Below, in pieces: positions 7,860 to 16,395 of a stretch of 64,000 nucleotides of DNA. The DNA is taken from contig NZ_CP018049.1 in assembly GCF_002934065.1 (NCBI RefSeq), positions 5,764,501-5,828,500 of the forward strand, in the 5' to 3' direction. The notes beneath the pieces were generated by a model. It was not told the origin of the DNA. It did not search any database and saw only the letters and a program-made list of their open reading frames with translations. Both the position numbers and the translations under genes were made by a program. Within the stretch, counting starts at the first letter, position 1. Every line of letters begins with the position of its first letter. The DNA is from Pseudomonas orientalis (GTDB lineage Bacteria > Pseudomonadota > Gammaproteobacteria > Pseudomonadales > Pseudomonadaceae).

Positions 7860-8297
7860 ATGAGCGACGAAGAATTTATCAAACGTATTGAGTTTCTTGA
7901 AACAGCTATCTTAAAGCATCCTGATAACATTGAGCTTATCATTAAGCATGCAGATCTGATCGCTCTGAAGGTGAAGTGCGACATAGAACTTCAGAAAGAG
8001 AATACAGAAAAAAGCATTAAGCTCGCTGAAATTGAAGCACGCCGACAGTCGACCGAGCATACAAATAATACGAACTTCAATATAAATGCCAACAATAACA
8101 GCGCAGCCACGCACCAAAATTACAACAACAACTGGTTCGGCATGCAAATGCACTCTTTGACTCAAAACGCGGGCATGGCAAACCATTTCATTTCAAATTG
8201 CCAAAACATTATGCCGTACATTACTAACTACACGCCCGTAGCTTTTGACCACAACCAAAATGCCAACCCATTACTAGGCATCGACAAGAAAGATTAA
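7860..8297 (+). CDS. Asn-rich small protein of unknown function
   Basis: 145 residues, not recognised. The first ~65 are charged and helical (MSDEEFIKRIEFLETAILKH, then repeated heptad-like K/E/I positions), suggesting a coiled coil. The rest is low-complexity and rich in Asn, His and Gln (NNTNFNINANNNSAATHQNY), ending acidic/basic (IDKKD). A GAGGAC ribosome site lies a few bases upstream. It is convergent with the 441-residue gene, with only 11 bases between their stops. It may be a third component of the darT-NADAR unit or independent; nothing in the sequence decides this. Confidence 0.6.
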   Translation: MSDEEFIKRIEFLETAILKHPDNIELIIKHADLIALKVKCDIELQKENTEKSIKLAEIEARRQSTEHTNNTNFNINANNNSAATHQNYNNNWFGMQMHSLTQNAGMANHFISNCQNIMPYITNYTPVAFDHNQNANPLLGIDKKD

Positions 8298-8308
8298 TAT
8301 TCTAACCA

Positions 8309-9634
8309 CTACCTTATAAGTCGATGCCATACGTATGCAGGCCGAGTTCTCATAAGTTGATATTCGCGTACAGCAGGAATAGCCTCCACGGCTCCGGCGG
8401 CGGCCGACAGGAGCAACGAAGTCATAAGTGGCGCGACAGAGCCAGTGCTTATCGCAAGTCCTATCCCACAAAATGAAGCTAATGTTCCCTTAGCTAACCC
8501 CGAACTGATCTGCCCTATCGCACTGCGAACCTGATCAACCTGAGGCATAACCTCACTGTGGAAAAGAGCTTTGCATTTGCGATCAAACTGTTCAGGGCTT
8601 ACCCCGTTCAATTCCTGACTGACTGAGATCAACGATCCGTTGAACCTATCAAAAGCGTGCGAATATTTGTCTCGAAGTTCTATTATTGTGTTGGGTGATT
8701 CGATGCTAACAAACTGCTCATTAACATTGAAAAATCTTACACAGGGAGAAATGACCTCTGCACTTTTAGAGTTGGACAAAGAAAGTAAAGTCGATTCAAA
8801 ACTAGACTCAGTGATATAAGTGTGGCCTAGGCTATGGGCTAACGTAGTCTGATTATATATTGCCTTCAATCTAGCTATGATAGCTTGGTTTGTTGCTTGA
8901 TAAGCCCAGCGCTGAAACTTTTCTTCGGCTAACACTGCGTTTTGATCCCACGTTTGGTCATATAACAGTGTATTACCTTCACCTTTTCGAACATTTTCCA
9001 TAGTTTGGTGGAGAAACAGCCCAACGCCTGAATACAAGACGTCATCCTTGAAACCCACATGCAATGCCGTCCGCCGCTTAACATGTGCATTCTCCTTAAG
9101 GATTAACATTCCTCCGCGATCATCTGGTATTACAGACTTAAGAATCGCATGACTGTGAGCGAAATCATGAATTTCGGGACTAATTGATGATCTAAATGCG
9201 TCCTCAGAACTCCACAGAGGAACGCTATTACTCGGCTTATCATAAAAATCAATGGGATATACAGAAACCAGATCATTTCTAATTAAAGGATGAAGCCAAC
9301 TGAAAAACTCTAGGCCTTGGGATAGTTTTTCGATGCTTATATGATCTGCGGAAGAAACTAATGGATCATTCAAAACAACTTTATCGTATACCAGCAACGA
9401 TGATAAAGTATTTCCCTTTGAGAACTTTGAAGACCAAGTACTAAATTGGGCGCTCAGTTTAGAGCCCGGTGAATACTTATCAATTTCAGAGTTAAGTGCA
9501 TGTTGCCTAGCATTAACATAGTGCGAAAATCGCCTACTAAGCTCTTCACTACTAACCTTTGAAATATCTATGACATTACCATTCGATTTGAGTAGCTCAC
9601 ATTCGATAAGCAAGTCCAAGGCCTGATTACTCAT
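8309..9634 (-). CDS. Unknown 441-aa protein with hydrophobic C-terminal hairpin
   Basis: Not recognised. The first ~370 residues look like a soluble domain (features: LSSLLVYDKVVLNDPLVSS, GLEFFSWLHPLIRNDLVSVY, HDFAHSHAILKSVIPDD). The C-terminus holds about 35 uncharged residues (LASFCGIGLAISTGSVAP, LMTSLLLSAAAGAVEAIP) that could form a membrane hairpin or buried helix pair, followed by the basic tail RTRPAYVWHRLIR. A GGGGGTG ribosome site supports the ATG. Being AT-rich, on an island and next to a DarT system, it is a candidate defence effector, but that is inference from position only. Confidence 0.65.
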   Translation of the reverse strand: MSNQALDLLIECELLKSNGNVIDISKVSSEELSRRFSHYVNARQHALNSEIDKYSPGSKLSAQFSTWSSKFSKGNTLSSLLVYDKVVLNDPLVSSADHISIEKLSQGLEFFSWLHPLIRNDLVSVYPIDFYDKPSNSVPLWSSEDAFRSSISPEIHDFAHSHAILKSVIPDDRGGMLILKENAHVKRRTALHVGFKDDVLYSGVGLFLHQTMENVRKGEGNTLLYDQTWDQNAVLAEEKFQRWAYQATNQAIIARLKAIYNQTTLAHSLGHTYITESSFESTLLSLSNSKSAEVISPCVRFFNVNEQFVSIESPNTIIELRDKYSHAFDRFNGSLISVSQELNGVSPEQFDRKCKALFHSEVMPQVDQVRSAIGQISSGLAKGTLASFCGIGLAISTGSVAPLMTSLLLSAAAGAVEAIPAVREYQLMRTRPAYVWHRLIR

Positions 9635-10566
9635 ATCACCCCCAAATTAAACGGCTAAAAAAACAAGACAGAGCACCTAAGCTGTTACAAAGCTAGACCA
9701 AAACGAGCAGATTGTCACTTTTTATCAATCTACAAAAACCAAGTCCGTTAGAGGCACTAGGCAAGATATCTGTTATCGGTGCTATTTTGGCCCATATAGG
9801 CAGGATTTTTCTTTAGACTCACTTTCGTATTACCGAAAAGAAAAACACTTTAGAACTGGCTAGTATAGGGTCAATACTCGTATTGAACTCATATGAAACG
9901 ATAACCAAAGATTCAGATTACATATAATTCCACAACATCTTTCGGTCTGCGCACGTAAAAAAGCACAAAATGTGAGGAGACAGGATATATTGCAGAAAAG
10001 TTTTGACCAGAGAGTTTTTTCATCTTAGTTATATACTATATTTTATAGTGAATAACTGCTTTTAAAAGCTTTCTACAAAGCTGACTGCGTCAGCTCCCAG
10101 AGGGATGCTATCCATAGTTTGCCTACCCTAGACCTCAAGCAAAAAAAAATTTACTCAAGCTCTAGGGTAGGCCTTGGATAGCATTTGCTATCGTCATAGT
10201 CGTTAAATCTACGCTATAACTTTGGACACTTACAGTATGATTTGCTACTGTCTTTCACTCTGTCCAACACGTTTTCACGTGGCCTGCGAGTCGCTGAGTA
10301 AGAAAGAACCCCCGTTTGTCAGCTTTTTTTAATAAGTTTCGTACCAACTAGTCACAACCAGATACGTCACCAGCAAAGAAAACCTACATCTTTGCAAATC
10401 CAAGTAATCAACTTAGACCTTATTTCTTATAAATATTGCACATAAATCGGACATGTCAAATTTTACTGTGCGAAATGTGTGAAAAAGCCAGACGGAAGAG
10501 TTCCGGCCAGTGGGGAATTGATCAAAAAAAACTCTCAGATAGTATCGGAGCAAGCGAATAGAGGGG
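9635..10566. other. 932-bp AT-rich non-coding region inside the island
   Basis: No convincing open frame on either strand; stops are dense in all frames. It contains the long interrupted palindrome at 10104-10184. The size and structure are compatible with a non-coding RNA, a replication or partition site, or decayed coding sequence. Confidence 0.5.
10104..10184. repeat. Long interrupted palindrome with poly-A loop
   Basis: Outer arms GATGCTATCCA / TGGATAGCAT and inner arms GCCTACCCTAGA (10121-10132) / TCTAGGGTAGGC (10161-10172), the inner pair perfectly complementary over 12 bases. The 28-base loop holds nine A residues between two CTCAAGC copies. It could fold as a cruciform or RNA hairpin. 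Neither strand has the T-run after the stem expected of a terminator. Confidence 0.75.
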
Positions 10567-10914
10567 TTAACTACTACGTGACAAAATTGTGCGAGCACTC
10601 TCTAAAATTTCTTTGAGGACCGCTGCATCAGAGGTGTGATATGCGATATCGCAGAGCGCATGACGAAGATCGTCGTGTCCTTGCATTACAGCAGGTGAAG
10701 GAGGCGAAGCGAAAAATGCCTCCACCGTACACCCTAGTGCCTCTGCGATTTGCTCTAGTGCTTCAATGCTAGGTGCATAGCTTCCCCGCTCATAACGGCT
10801 AACGGTCATAGGTTCGCAACCTAGGGCCTCTGCGAGACCGGCCTGAGTCTGCTTCCTATCCAAGCGAAGAGCTTTGATACGCTTTCCAAGCGCCTTTACG
10901 GCTGTTTGAGTCAT
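10567..10914 (-). CDS. XRE-family helix-turn-helix regulator
   Basis: A 115-residue putative repressor. The N-terminal Cro/CI HTH is clear: KALGKRIKALRLDRKQTQ, then LAEALGCEPMTVSRYERG with the recognition helix, and a closing IEALEQIAEALGC. The C-terminal ~45 residues (HALCDIAYHTSDAAVLKEIL) are helical and may dimerise. It reads away from the small membrane-protein gene at 11168, so the 253-base gap upstream is its likely operator region. It may control the island's lifestyle genes or the downstream secreted pair; there is no direct evidence of targets. Confidence 0.85.
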   Translation of the reverse strand: MTQTAVKALGKRIKALRLDRKQTQAGLAEALGCEPMTVSRYERGSYAPSIEALEQIAEALGCTVEAFFASPPSPAVMQGHDDLRHALCDIAYHTSDAAVLKEILESARTILSRSS

Positions 10915-11167
10915 AGCAAAGCCTGATAAAAATCAGATACTTGCACCTTAGGGCCACGTCAAGAAGATCATCTTTCGTATAGCTATTGCTCATCTATAGA
11001 CATTTTTAGTATAGTAAATCATCAAAGGGATCGAGCTTCCCTCGCAGCCAAATACCGCAGGCGCAGGTATTGGTTATTCTCTCGCGTGGGTGGCGTGTTA
11101 ACGCAACCCGGCAGCGGATAGCCCGCCTACAGTGCGGCAACTGGATCAACGATAGAGATAATCTCCA
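10915..11167. promoter_or_regulatory. Divergent control region between XRE gene and 11168 gene
   Basis: A TATA-rich stretch with repeated TATAG/CTATA motifs lies at 10975-11020, upstream of the XRE gene. A small hairpin follows (AATACC, loop, GGTATT; 11051-11071) in the leader of the rightward genes. This is the probable operator and promoter region of the XRE regulator. Confidence 0.4.
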
Positions 11168-11563
11168 GTGTCAAATATTCCTCCCGTGGTCAATGGAAAA
11201 TATATAAGTAACGACGGTTATTTGCACGATACATATGCAGAGGCATTTGCTGCAAACCTGCGATTAGCTGAACGAAAAAAGCGGTACGGAAAAATTTCTA
11301 ACCCGTGGAACGCTGCCGACCTGTTAGATGAGAACGATATATCGTTTATCACTTACACGCTAGGTACGATCTGGCTCTTAGCATTGTGCGTGCTAGGCTA
11401 TAACTATCAATGGTGGCGGTTTATAGGGGTTGCTTTTCTATTCATCCCTATTCTATTACTTGAGATACTTGTACAGCGGATACCAAAGACGTTCCGAAAG
11501 ATATTGTTCTTGGTGAGCACTATAGCGATTCTTCTATTAGTCCTTTATATGAGACTCAAATAA
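11168..11563 (+). CDS. Small membrane protein, unknown
   Basis: 131 residues starting at GTG (MSNIPPVVNGKYISNDGYLH). The first ~60 residues are hydrophilic and charged. Then come three hydrophobic segments: TLGTIWLLALCVLGYNY, IGVAFLFIPILLLEILV and ILFLVSTIAILLLVLYM, ending at RLK. No family was recognised. The ribosome site is weak, so the start is uncertain. It lies upstream of the paralogous secreted pair and may share their transcript. Confidence 0.6.
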   Translation: MSNIPPVVNGKYISNDGYLHDTYAEAFAANLRLAERKKRYGKISNPWNAADLLDENDISFITYTLGTIWLLALCVLGYNYQWWRFIGVAFLFIPILLLEILVQRIPKTFRKILFLVSTIAILLLVLYMRLK

Positions 11564-11630
11564 TCGCCGACACCCCAACCATTCAAAAAAGAATATTAAT
11601 CCAGATTCGATCATTTAAAAGGCGGGCCTG

Positions 11631-12113
11631 ATGAAAGCGATGACCAGCTCCATGATTCTGAGCAGCTTATTGTTCGCTACCGTAGCAGAAGCTGAAACGA
11701 CGCAAGCTGATATCAATCTAGATTTCGGCAGGTTTGCGGGTTTTTGGGTGTACGAAGGCTGTGAAAAAAAAGATATCAGCGGCAAATGCTGGTTCATTAT
11801 TGAAAAGAAAAAAGAGCTTTACGGCAATAAGGAATATTTTTCCTTTGCAATGCAAAAAGCCATTCCTGCAAAGGCTGAAGTGTTAGAAAAAATATGCGGC
11901 GACTTTAAATATACTACAGGGTTTACCGTTACTAACCTACCAGATAAAGCCATTTGCATTAAGGTCATTGGCGCAGGTGATCAAGCAGAGCTTTATTATC
12001 CTATCGGATACACTGGACACGGCACATACAAAATTATCAAGTCATCCAAGGAGGAGTTCATGAGAAGAAGCGATGAAAAATCTAAGACGATGTTAAAGGA
12101 TGGAAACTTCTAA
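11631..12113 (+). CDS. Secreted protein of unknown function, paralogue 1
   Basis: 160 residues with a Sec signal peptide (SSMILSSLLFATVAEAET, cleavage probably after AEA), so a periplasmic or secreted protein of about 140 residues. The mature part begins TQADINLDFGRFAGFWVYEG and has three Cys (in EGCEKK, GKCWFII, KICGDF) plus a fourth in KAICIKVIG, which would allow two disulfides. The next gene is a near copy in sequence and length. No family was recognised. The charged C-terminal tail diverges between the copies. Confidence 0.75.
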   Translation: MKAMTSSMILSSLLFATVAEAETTQADINLDFGRFAGFWVYEGCEKKDISGKCWFIIEKKKELYGNKEYFSFAMQKAIPAKAEVLEKICGDFKYTTGFTVTNLPDKAICIKVIGAGDQAELYYPIGYTGHGTYKIIKSSKEEFMRRSDEKSKTMLKDGNF

Positions 12114-12143
12114 AAACCGCGTCGTACCATCAAGAGAAGAAAC

Positions 12144-12626
12144 ATGAAAAATATAATGAAGTGGATAGCAATTAGTTTTGTTATTTTTTCTGCCGGAGCC
12201 AAAGCTGAAGTAACACAAGCTGATGTAAATCTTGATTTTGGTCGATTTGCAGGCTTTTGGGTCTACGATGGCTGCGAAAAGGAAAACATAAACAAGAAAT
12301 GCTGGTTCATTATTGAGAAGAAAAAGGAGCTATATGGCAATAAAGAGTATTTCACTTATGCAATGCAAAGGGCAATTCCAGCGAGGTCTGAAGTGCTGGA
12401 AAAAGTTTGCGATAATTTTAAATATACAACGGGTTTTACTGTAACGAACCTGCCAGACAAAGCTATTTGCGTCAAGGTCATTGGGGCGGGTGATAACGCT
12501 GAGCTTTACTACCCTGTAGGATATACAGGTCATGGCACGTATAAAATAAGTAAATCCTCTAAGGATGAGTTCATGAAGAGAGCCAATGCAGAATCAGAAT
12601 TCTCAAGAAAAAAAGCCAACCGTTAA
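12144..12626 (+). CDS. Secreted protein of unknown function, paralogue 2
   Basis: 160 residues, clearly homologous to the preceding gene over the whole mature part (shared FGRFAGFWVY, CWFIIEKKKELYGNKEYF, KYTTGFTVTNLPDKAIC, KVIGAGD, AELYYP, GYTGHGTYKI). The signal peptide (WIAISFVIFSAGAKAEV) and the tail differ. All four Cys are kept. The gap to paralogue 1 is 30 bases with an AGAGAAGA ribosome site, so this is a recent tandem duplication expressed as one unit. A conserved pair of exported proteins on an island could act in surface exclusion, inhibition or envelope stress, but nothing identifies the role. Confidence 0.75.
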   Translation: MKNIMKWIAISFVIFSAGAKAEVTQADVNLDFGRFAGFWVYDGCEKENINKKCWFIIEKKKELYGNKEYFTYAMQRAIPARSEVLEKVCDNFKYTTGFTVTNLPDKAICVKVIGAGDNAELYYPVGYTGHGTYKISKSSKDEFMKRANAESEFSRKKANR

Positions 12627-12722
12627 CTTTAAACTATATATGCCCACTTTTGAAAAGCGGGCTTTTCTACATTCTATACTTATATATCTTCATCTAATTT
12701 TCTTATACCTAAGCGCAAAAAA

Positions 12723-14387
12723 TTAAATTTCTGGAAACCTTGCTTTGGCTTTTCTTTTGGGTACTAGTTTCTTCAGGCTATTGCAAGCGTCCAAAATATG
12801 TAGCTTAAACCTATCGGTTTTAGTGTGTATTTTGTCGCTCGAAATATCAAGATGCTCCCGTTCTAAACGCTCACGCATGTTATACATATAATAAACCCTG
12901 TCACTCGGAGATAGGGAACAGAGCATTCTAAAATTTTCACTCTTGAACTCTGCAAATACGCGCTTCATATCTAGCTGCTCACTAGCTGTATGAGCCAGTA
13001 GAGCAATAGATTTTTCTACCGCCCAAACTTGGTCAGCTAGAGCCTTTCCATTCGTTTGAATATTTTCTAGTAGAGAGTTATTTTGGCTCTCCAGTATAAG
13101 TTTCTGATTATTTAAATCCTCAATGGCGGCTTTGGCATCATTGGACTCTTTCTCAAGTGCTAAGTTGTTTAAAATAATCAGGTTGGTTTCTTCTGCTAGC
13201 CGTTTGTTCTTTCTCACAAGTCTCAACCTTAGTCTATCATCAGAGGCTATATCTTTACGAAGTTGATCTCGTTGTGTTGTTAGAACATTCTTTTGCTGCT
13301 CCGCTTTTGCCAACTCGCTCTTTGACATACTCAATAGATTGAAGTCCCTCATTATTTTTGCCTTGTGAGCATCTTTTGCTATTGCCTCAAGCTTTTTCTT
13401 ATGAGCGTCTGTCTTCTCATGTACAGATGCTTCTATTCCATAGCCAAAATTGGTTAGTCTTTTATTTACGTACTCATAAACAAGCCGCTGATAAGACTCA
13501 CCTATTGTCTGTGATGCTCTGAATGAATTGTTCGCTCTGGCAGGCTCACCTTTGCCTTTAAGGTATCTATTTACTAAATCAAGCTGGGCCTGCACTAGAT
13601 CATATTGACCAGTCTTCGAATTCTTACCTGATATGAATATATGAGGATGCACACCATTATTGATCTGCTCTAAACTAGACACTTCATCACCATGAAAAAC
13701 GCAAGCTTTTATCTCGTAATCTGACAAGTATTTCTTGTGAAAGTCGTAAATTATACGAAGGTAATCAACAGGCTTTACTTCGCCGATATTGTTTCTGGCT
13801 GGGAATTTAAAAAAACATTCCTGAACCACAGTTTTGCTTTTGTGCAGTGAGTTATTGTCTGCCGCAACGATCTTGTTGTGTAGTTCTATATACCGACCTA
13901 TTGCATTTTTCTTGTCGTTTGCGCGCCTAACACCTATAGAATCGACTTCATCAATCAGAGAAGGTAATAACGCACCGTTCTGGTCTTCCAGAATGCGTTT
14001 TATAAGTGTTTTGATTGCTTCCGGCTCATCCTCCTTGATTAACAGCTTTTTGAGCTTGTAGGCATATTTGGAGCGGTCGTCTTTGAGCTTTGACACATCT
14101 TGGTAGGTTTCTATATCATTCTGAACCGATTTCATTATCTCATCGACAATTGCTTGCCTAGCGGCAAGCGTCAAACTGTCAAGCCTAACCATCTTGTTAT
14201 TTTGAAGAATGAAGTTCCGGTCAGACAAGTCTAAATTAAATTCAAGTTCCTTCTTCATGACTAAGCGTAAGCTATGGTCAAGTGAGCTTTTCAACTGAGA
14301 TAGGCCGGGAGTATTTTTTACTTTGCCTCGCTGGGCAGAGTAATTCATTCGTTTCCATAGCATAGTAGTATTTTTTATATCATTCAT
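12723..14387 (-). CDS. Coiled-coil protein with relaxase-like His motif
   Basis: 554 residues. Residues 228-262 read ACVFHGDEVSSLEQINNG then VHPHIFISGKNSKTGQYDL. A HxDE followed by HPHIF resembles the metal-binding HxDE...PHxH motif of MobV/Mob-Pre relaxases. A long Lys/Glu/Leu-rich coiled coil (about 340-470) follows, as in the rear of MobV proteins, and the C-terminus is basic (KRKAKARFPEI). A GAGGAC ribosome site supports the start. A hairpin-rich segment lies immediately upstream at 14422-14504. I infer a mobilization protein, but the match is to a short motif only and the catalytic N-terminal region is not typical. Confidence 0.5.
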   Translation of the reverse strand: MNDIKNTTMLWKRMNYSAQRGKVKNTPGLSQLKSSLDHSLRLVMKKELEFNLDLSDRNFILQNNKMVRLDSLTLAARQAIVDEIMKSVQNDIETYQDVSKLKDDRSKYAYKLKKLLIKEDEPEAIKTLIKRILEDQNGALLPSLIDEVDSIGVRRANDKKNAIGRYIELHNKIVAADNNSLHKSKTVVQECFFKFPARNNIGEVKPVDYLRIIYDFHKKYLSDYEIKACVFHGDEVSSLEQINNGVHPHIFISGKNSKTGQYDLVQAQLDLVNRYLKGKGEPARANNSFRASQTIGESYQRLVYEYVNKRLTNFGYGIEASVHEKTDAHKKKLEAIAKDAHKAKIMRDFNLLSMSKSELAKAEQQKNVLTTQRDQLRKDIASDDRLRLRLVRKNKRLAEETNLIILNNLALEKESNDAKAAIEDLNNQKLILESQNNSLLENIQTNGKALADQVWAVEKSIALLAHTASEQLDMKRVFAEFKSENFRMLCSLSPSDRVYYMYNMRERLEREHLDISSDKIHTKTDRFKLHILDACNSLKKLVPKRKAKARFPEI

Positions 14388-14421
14388 TAAGTCCTCATGG
14401 TTTGTTATCTTTCTTTTGCTT

Positions 14422-14504
14422 CTGCCGTTCCGGCAGGAACCCGTGAAATACTCTCAAGCGAAGCGTCTTTCCGCAGGAAAGTGTGAGAATTTCATCAACG
14501 GGTT
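14422..14504. other. Hairpin cluster, candidate oriT of the island
   Basis: Three nested or adjacent palindromes: CTGCCG TTC CGGCAG (14422-14436); CTTTCC GCA GGAAAG (14467-14481); and an enclosing imperfect pair AACCCGTGAAATACTCTCA (14438-14456) with TGTGAGAATTTC and ACGGGTT (14482-14504). They lie between the starts of the relaxase-like gene and the end of the recombinase gene. Compact inverted repeats beside a relaxase gene are typical of oriT. A structured RNA or terminator is an alternative. Confidence 0.4.
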
Positions 14505-14606
14505 GATAAAAATTCACATTTTTAATCTACCTAATTTAATCCTATCATATGTTTTAATCTTTTCAAGATCTCGCACAGTCTCAACTGATACCAAATTTGG
14601 ACAGCC

Positions 14607-16367
14607 CTATATCTTCAAGGGAACGATTTTAAAATCGTCATTGGCCCATTTAGCTTTTTTCTCTTCATTGCTCAAACTAGCCCACTCTTCAATCTCCCTC
14701 ATGTCTTCCGCACTTTGCTCAGGTGTCGCTGGCGGTAATATATTTGCAAAAACTCCGCGCTCATGAACATGCCTTACAATGCCGCTCTTGAATCTCACTT
14801 CAGCAACCTGCAAATCAAAGTTTAAAATTATGCTTTCGACTATTAGTTTCAGCCTTGCATTTATCTTAGACCTTATTTCGAACACCTTATTTTCATCAGC
14901 CACACCATCCAACTCTTGCAGAGCCCTGACCTCATTTTTCAAATCCGCCTTTTGCTGCTCGATAGCCTCTAGAATACGAGCGTCCAAAGCATGCAACTGA
15001 GACTTAATATCCGCAAGCCTTGCTTCATTTTCGATTGCTAGTTCCCTTTCAACATTAGAAACTCGCCCCTTCAGTTCTTTAAAGTCACGTTTGAAATTAT
15101 CGAGCATTTCGCCAATGGCTACTTGTTCACTTTCAATTTTATACCGCTCATTTACGAGTAGCTCGACTTTGTCCTCATCACGCATTATGCTTTTGATATC
15201 TGCTTCTGCAAGATAGCTGAGAATCATAGCTTCAACTTTTTCATACTTCCATGATTTATACGAGCAGGAACCGTACTTAGCTCTGTAACAAACTAGATAT
15301 CTGCCCCCTTTTTTTGTGTCTTTCCCCTTGTTAACGTGATGAGCAACAGCCCCACATGCAGAGCAGAAGGCTATTTTTGTGAAGAGATTACTAAATCTCA
15401 ACCCTTTGTTTCCCTGCCCCTCAATCTTCCGAGCATCCTTCTTTATCTGAACACGATCAAAAAGTTCTCGTGTGATTATCTGAGGAAAATAACCTTCTAT
15501 CTCGCGGCCATGATTTACTCTGGTACGCTTCCCGCCAACTTCCAACCACTGCATAGGTTGGTAATTCCCTAGGACAGCTCTATTTGAAAGTATCTTTCTA
15601 ACATACGTCACTTGCCAAAAGTCGCCATAGTTACTATTTTTTCTGGCGTGTTCTCTTGTGAATGTCGGCACACCCCGCTCTGTTAAAATTCGGGCTGTAG
15701 CAACTGCTCCAATATTGCTATCTGACAGACGGAATATTTCTTTGACCACAGCCACACGGGCATCTATTTCCTTTATCACCCTCTTGATGTCACCACTCCC
15801 TAACTTGATAGAGTCAACTGACAACCACAATGGGACTCTAGATGTTGCGATCTCTCCAAAATCTGCTGCACGTCTTTTTTTACTATTCCAAGCTTCTTTT
15901 ACCCTCATACCTTTTTCTTGAGACTCTTTGTAGCCGCGCTGTAACTCCCCAATAGCGATATAGAGCGCGCTAATATCGTCGCCTCTCCGATAAATTTGAG
16001 AGCTAGAAGTTATGGCGATTCGCACGTCCTTTTCTTGAACAAGTCTTAGTATGATTGGAAGACTTTCAAGAGGGTTTAAGCGTGTAATGCGATTTAATGC
16101 CTCTACAGCAAGATAGTCTCCCGCCTTGACTACTTCACTATCTACCGCGTCTAAAAATGCTTTAAAACGACCTTTTAGCAGGTTTTTTCCTGTATATCCC
16201 GAAACACCGAGGTCATTTAGATTCAGGCTCTCGTCTATCTGAGCGCCCTCAGCGACTATCTCAGGTCGAGCTGCAAACCGAGCTATCAGCTCCTTCTGAC
16301 GGCGTAAGCTGTCACCTCTTTTTTGTTCTTCGCTACTAAAACGAATATATGGCCAGATTTTGGGCAT
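14607..16367 (-). CDS. Large serine recombinase (island integrase)
   Basis: 586 residues from ATG at 16367, chosen for its GGAAAAG site; an in-frame TTG at 16406 would add 13 residues. The N-terminal resolvase domain begins MPKIWPYIRFSSEEQKRGDS with the nucleophile Ser11 and the conserved Arg/Gln context. The mid recombinase domain includes ILTERGVPTFTR and FWQVTYVRKILSNRAVLGNY. A zinc ribbon follows (CSAC, then CYRAKYGSC) and then a long coiled coil near residues 410-510, the usual plan of phage and island integrases. It sits at the element's right end and reads inward, so its product should catalyse attP x comM integration. No separate excision factor was recognised. Confidence 0.93.
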   Translation of the reverse strand: MPKIWPYIRFSSEEQKRGDSLRRQKELIARFAARPEIVAEGAQIDESLNLNDLGVSGYTGKNLLKGRFKAFLDAVDSEVVKAGDYLAVEALNRITRLNPLESLPIILRLVQEKDVRIAITSSSQIYRRGDDISALYIAIGELQRGYKESQEKGMRVKEAWNSKKRRAADFGEIATSRVPLWLSVDSIKLGSGDIKRVIKEIDARVAVVKEIFRLSDSNIGAVATARILTERGVPTFTREHARKNSNYGDFWQVTYVRKILSNRAVLGNYQPMQWLEVGGKRTRVNHGREIEGYFPQIITRELFDRVQIKKDARKIEGQGNKGLRFSNLFTKIAFCSACGAVAHHVNKGKDTKKGGRYLVCYRAKYGSCSYKSWKYEKVEAMILSYLAEADIKSIMRDEDKVELLVNERYKIESEQVAIGEMLDNFKRDFKELKGRVSNVERELAIENEARLADIKSQLHALDARILEAIEQQKADLKNEVRALQELDGVADENKVFEIRSKINARLKLIVESIILNFDLQVAEVRFKSGIVRHVHERGVFANILPPATPEQSAEDMREIEEWASLSNEEKKAKWANDDFKIVPLKI

Positions 16368-16395
16368 TTTGGGACTCTTTTCCTGTAAAAGGTCT

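Noticed and set aside
10413..10598. Small open frame overlapping the end of the XRE gene
   Set aside because: No ribosome site, overlaps a confident gene, no recognisable sequence.
14416..14766. Open frame over the oriT-like hairpins and the recombinase end
   Set aside because: Lies antisense to the recombinase C-terminus and over palindromes; no coding features.
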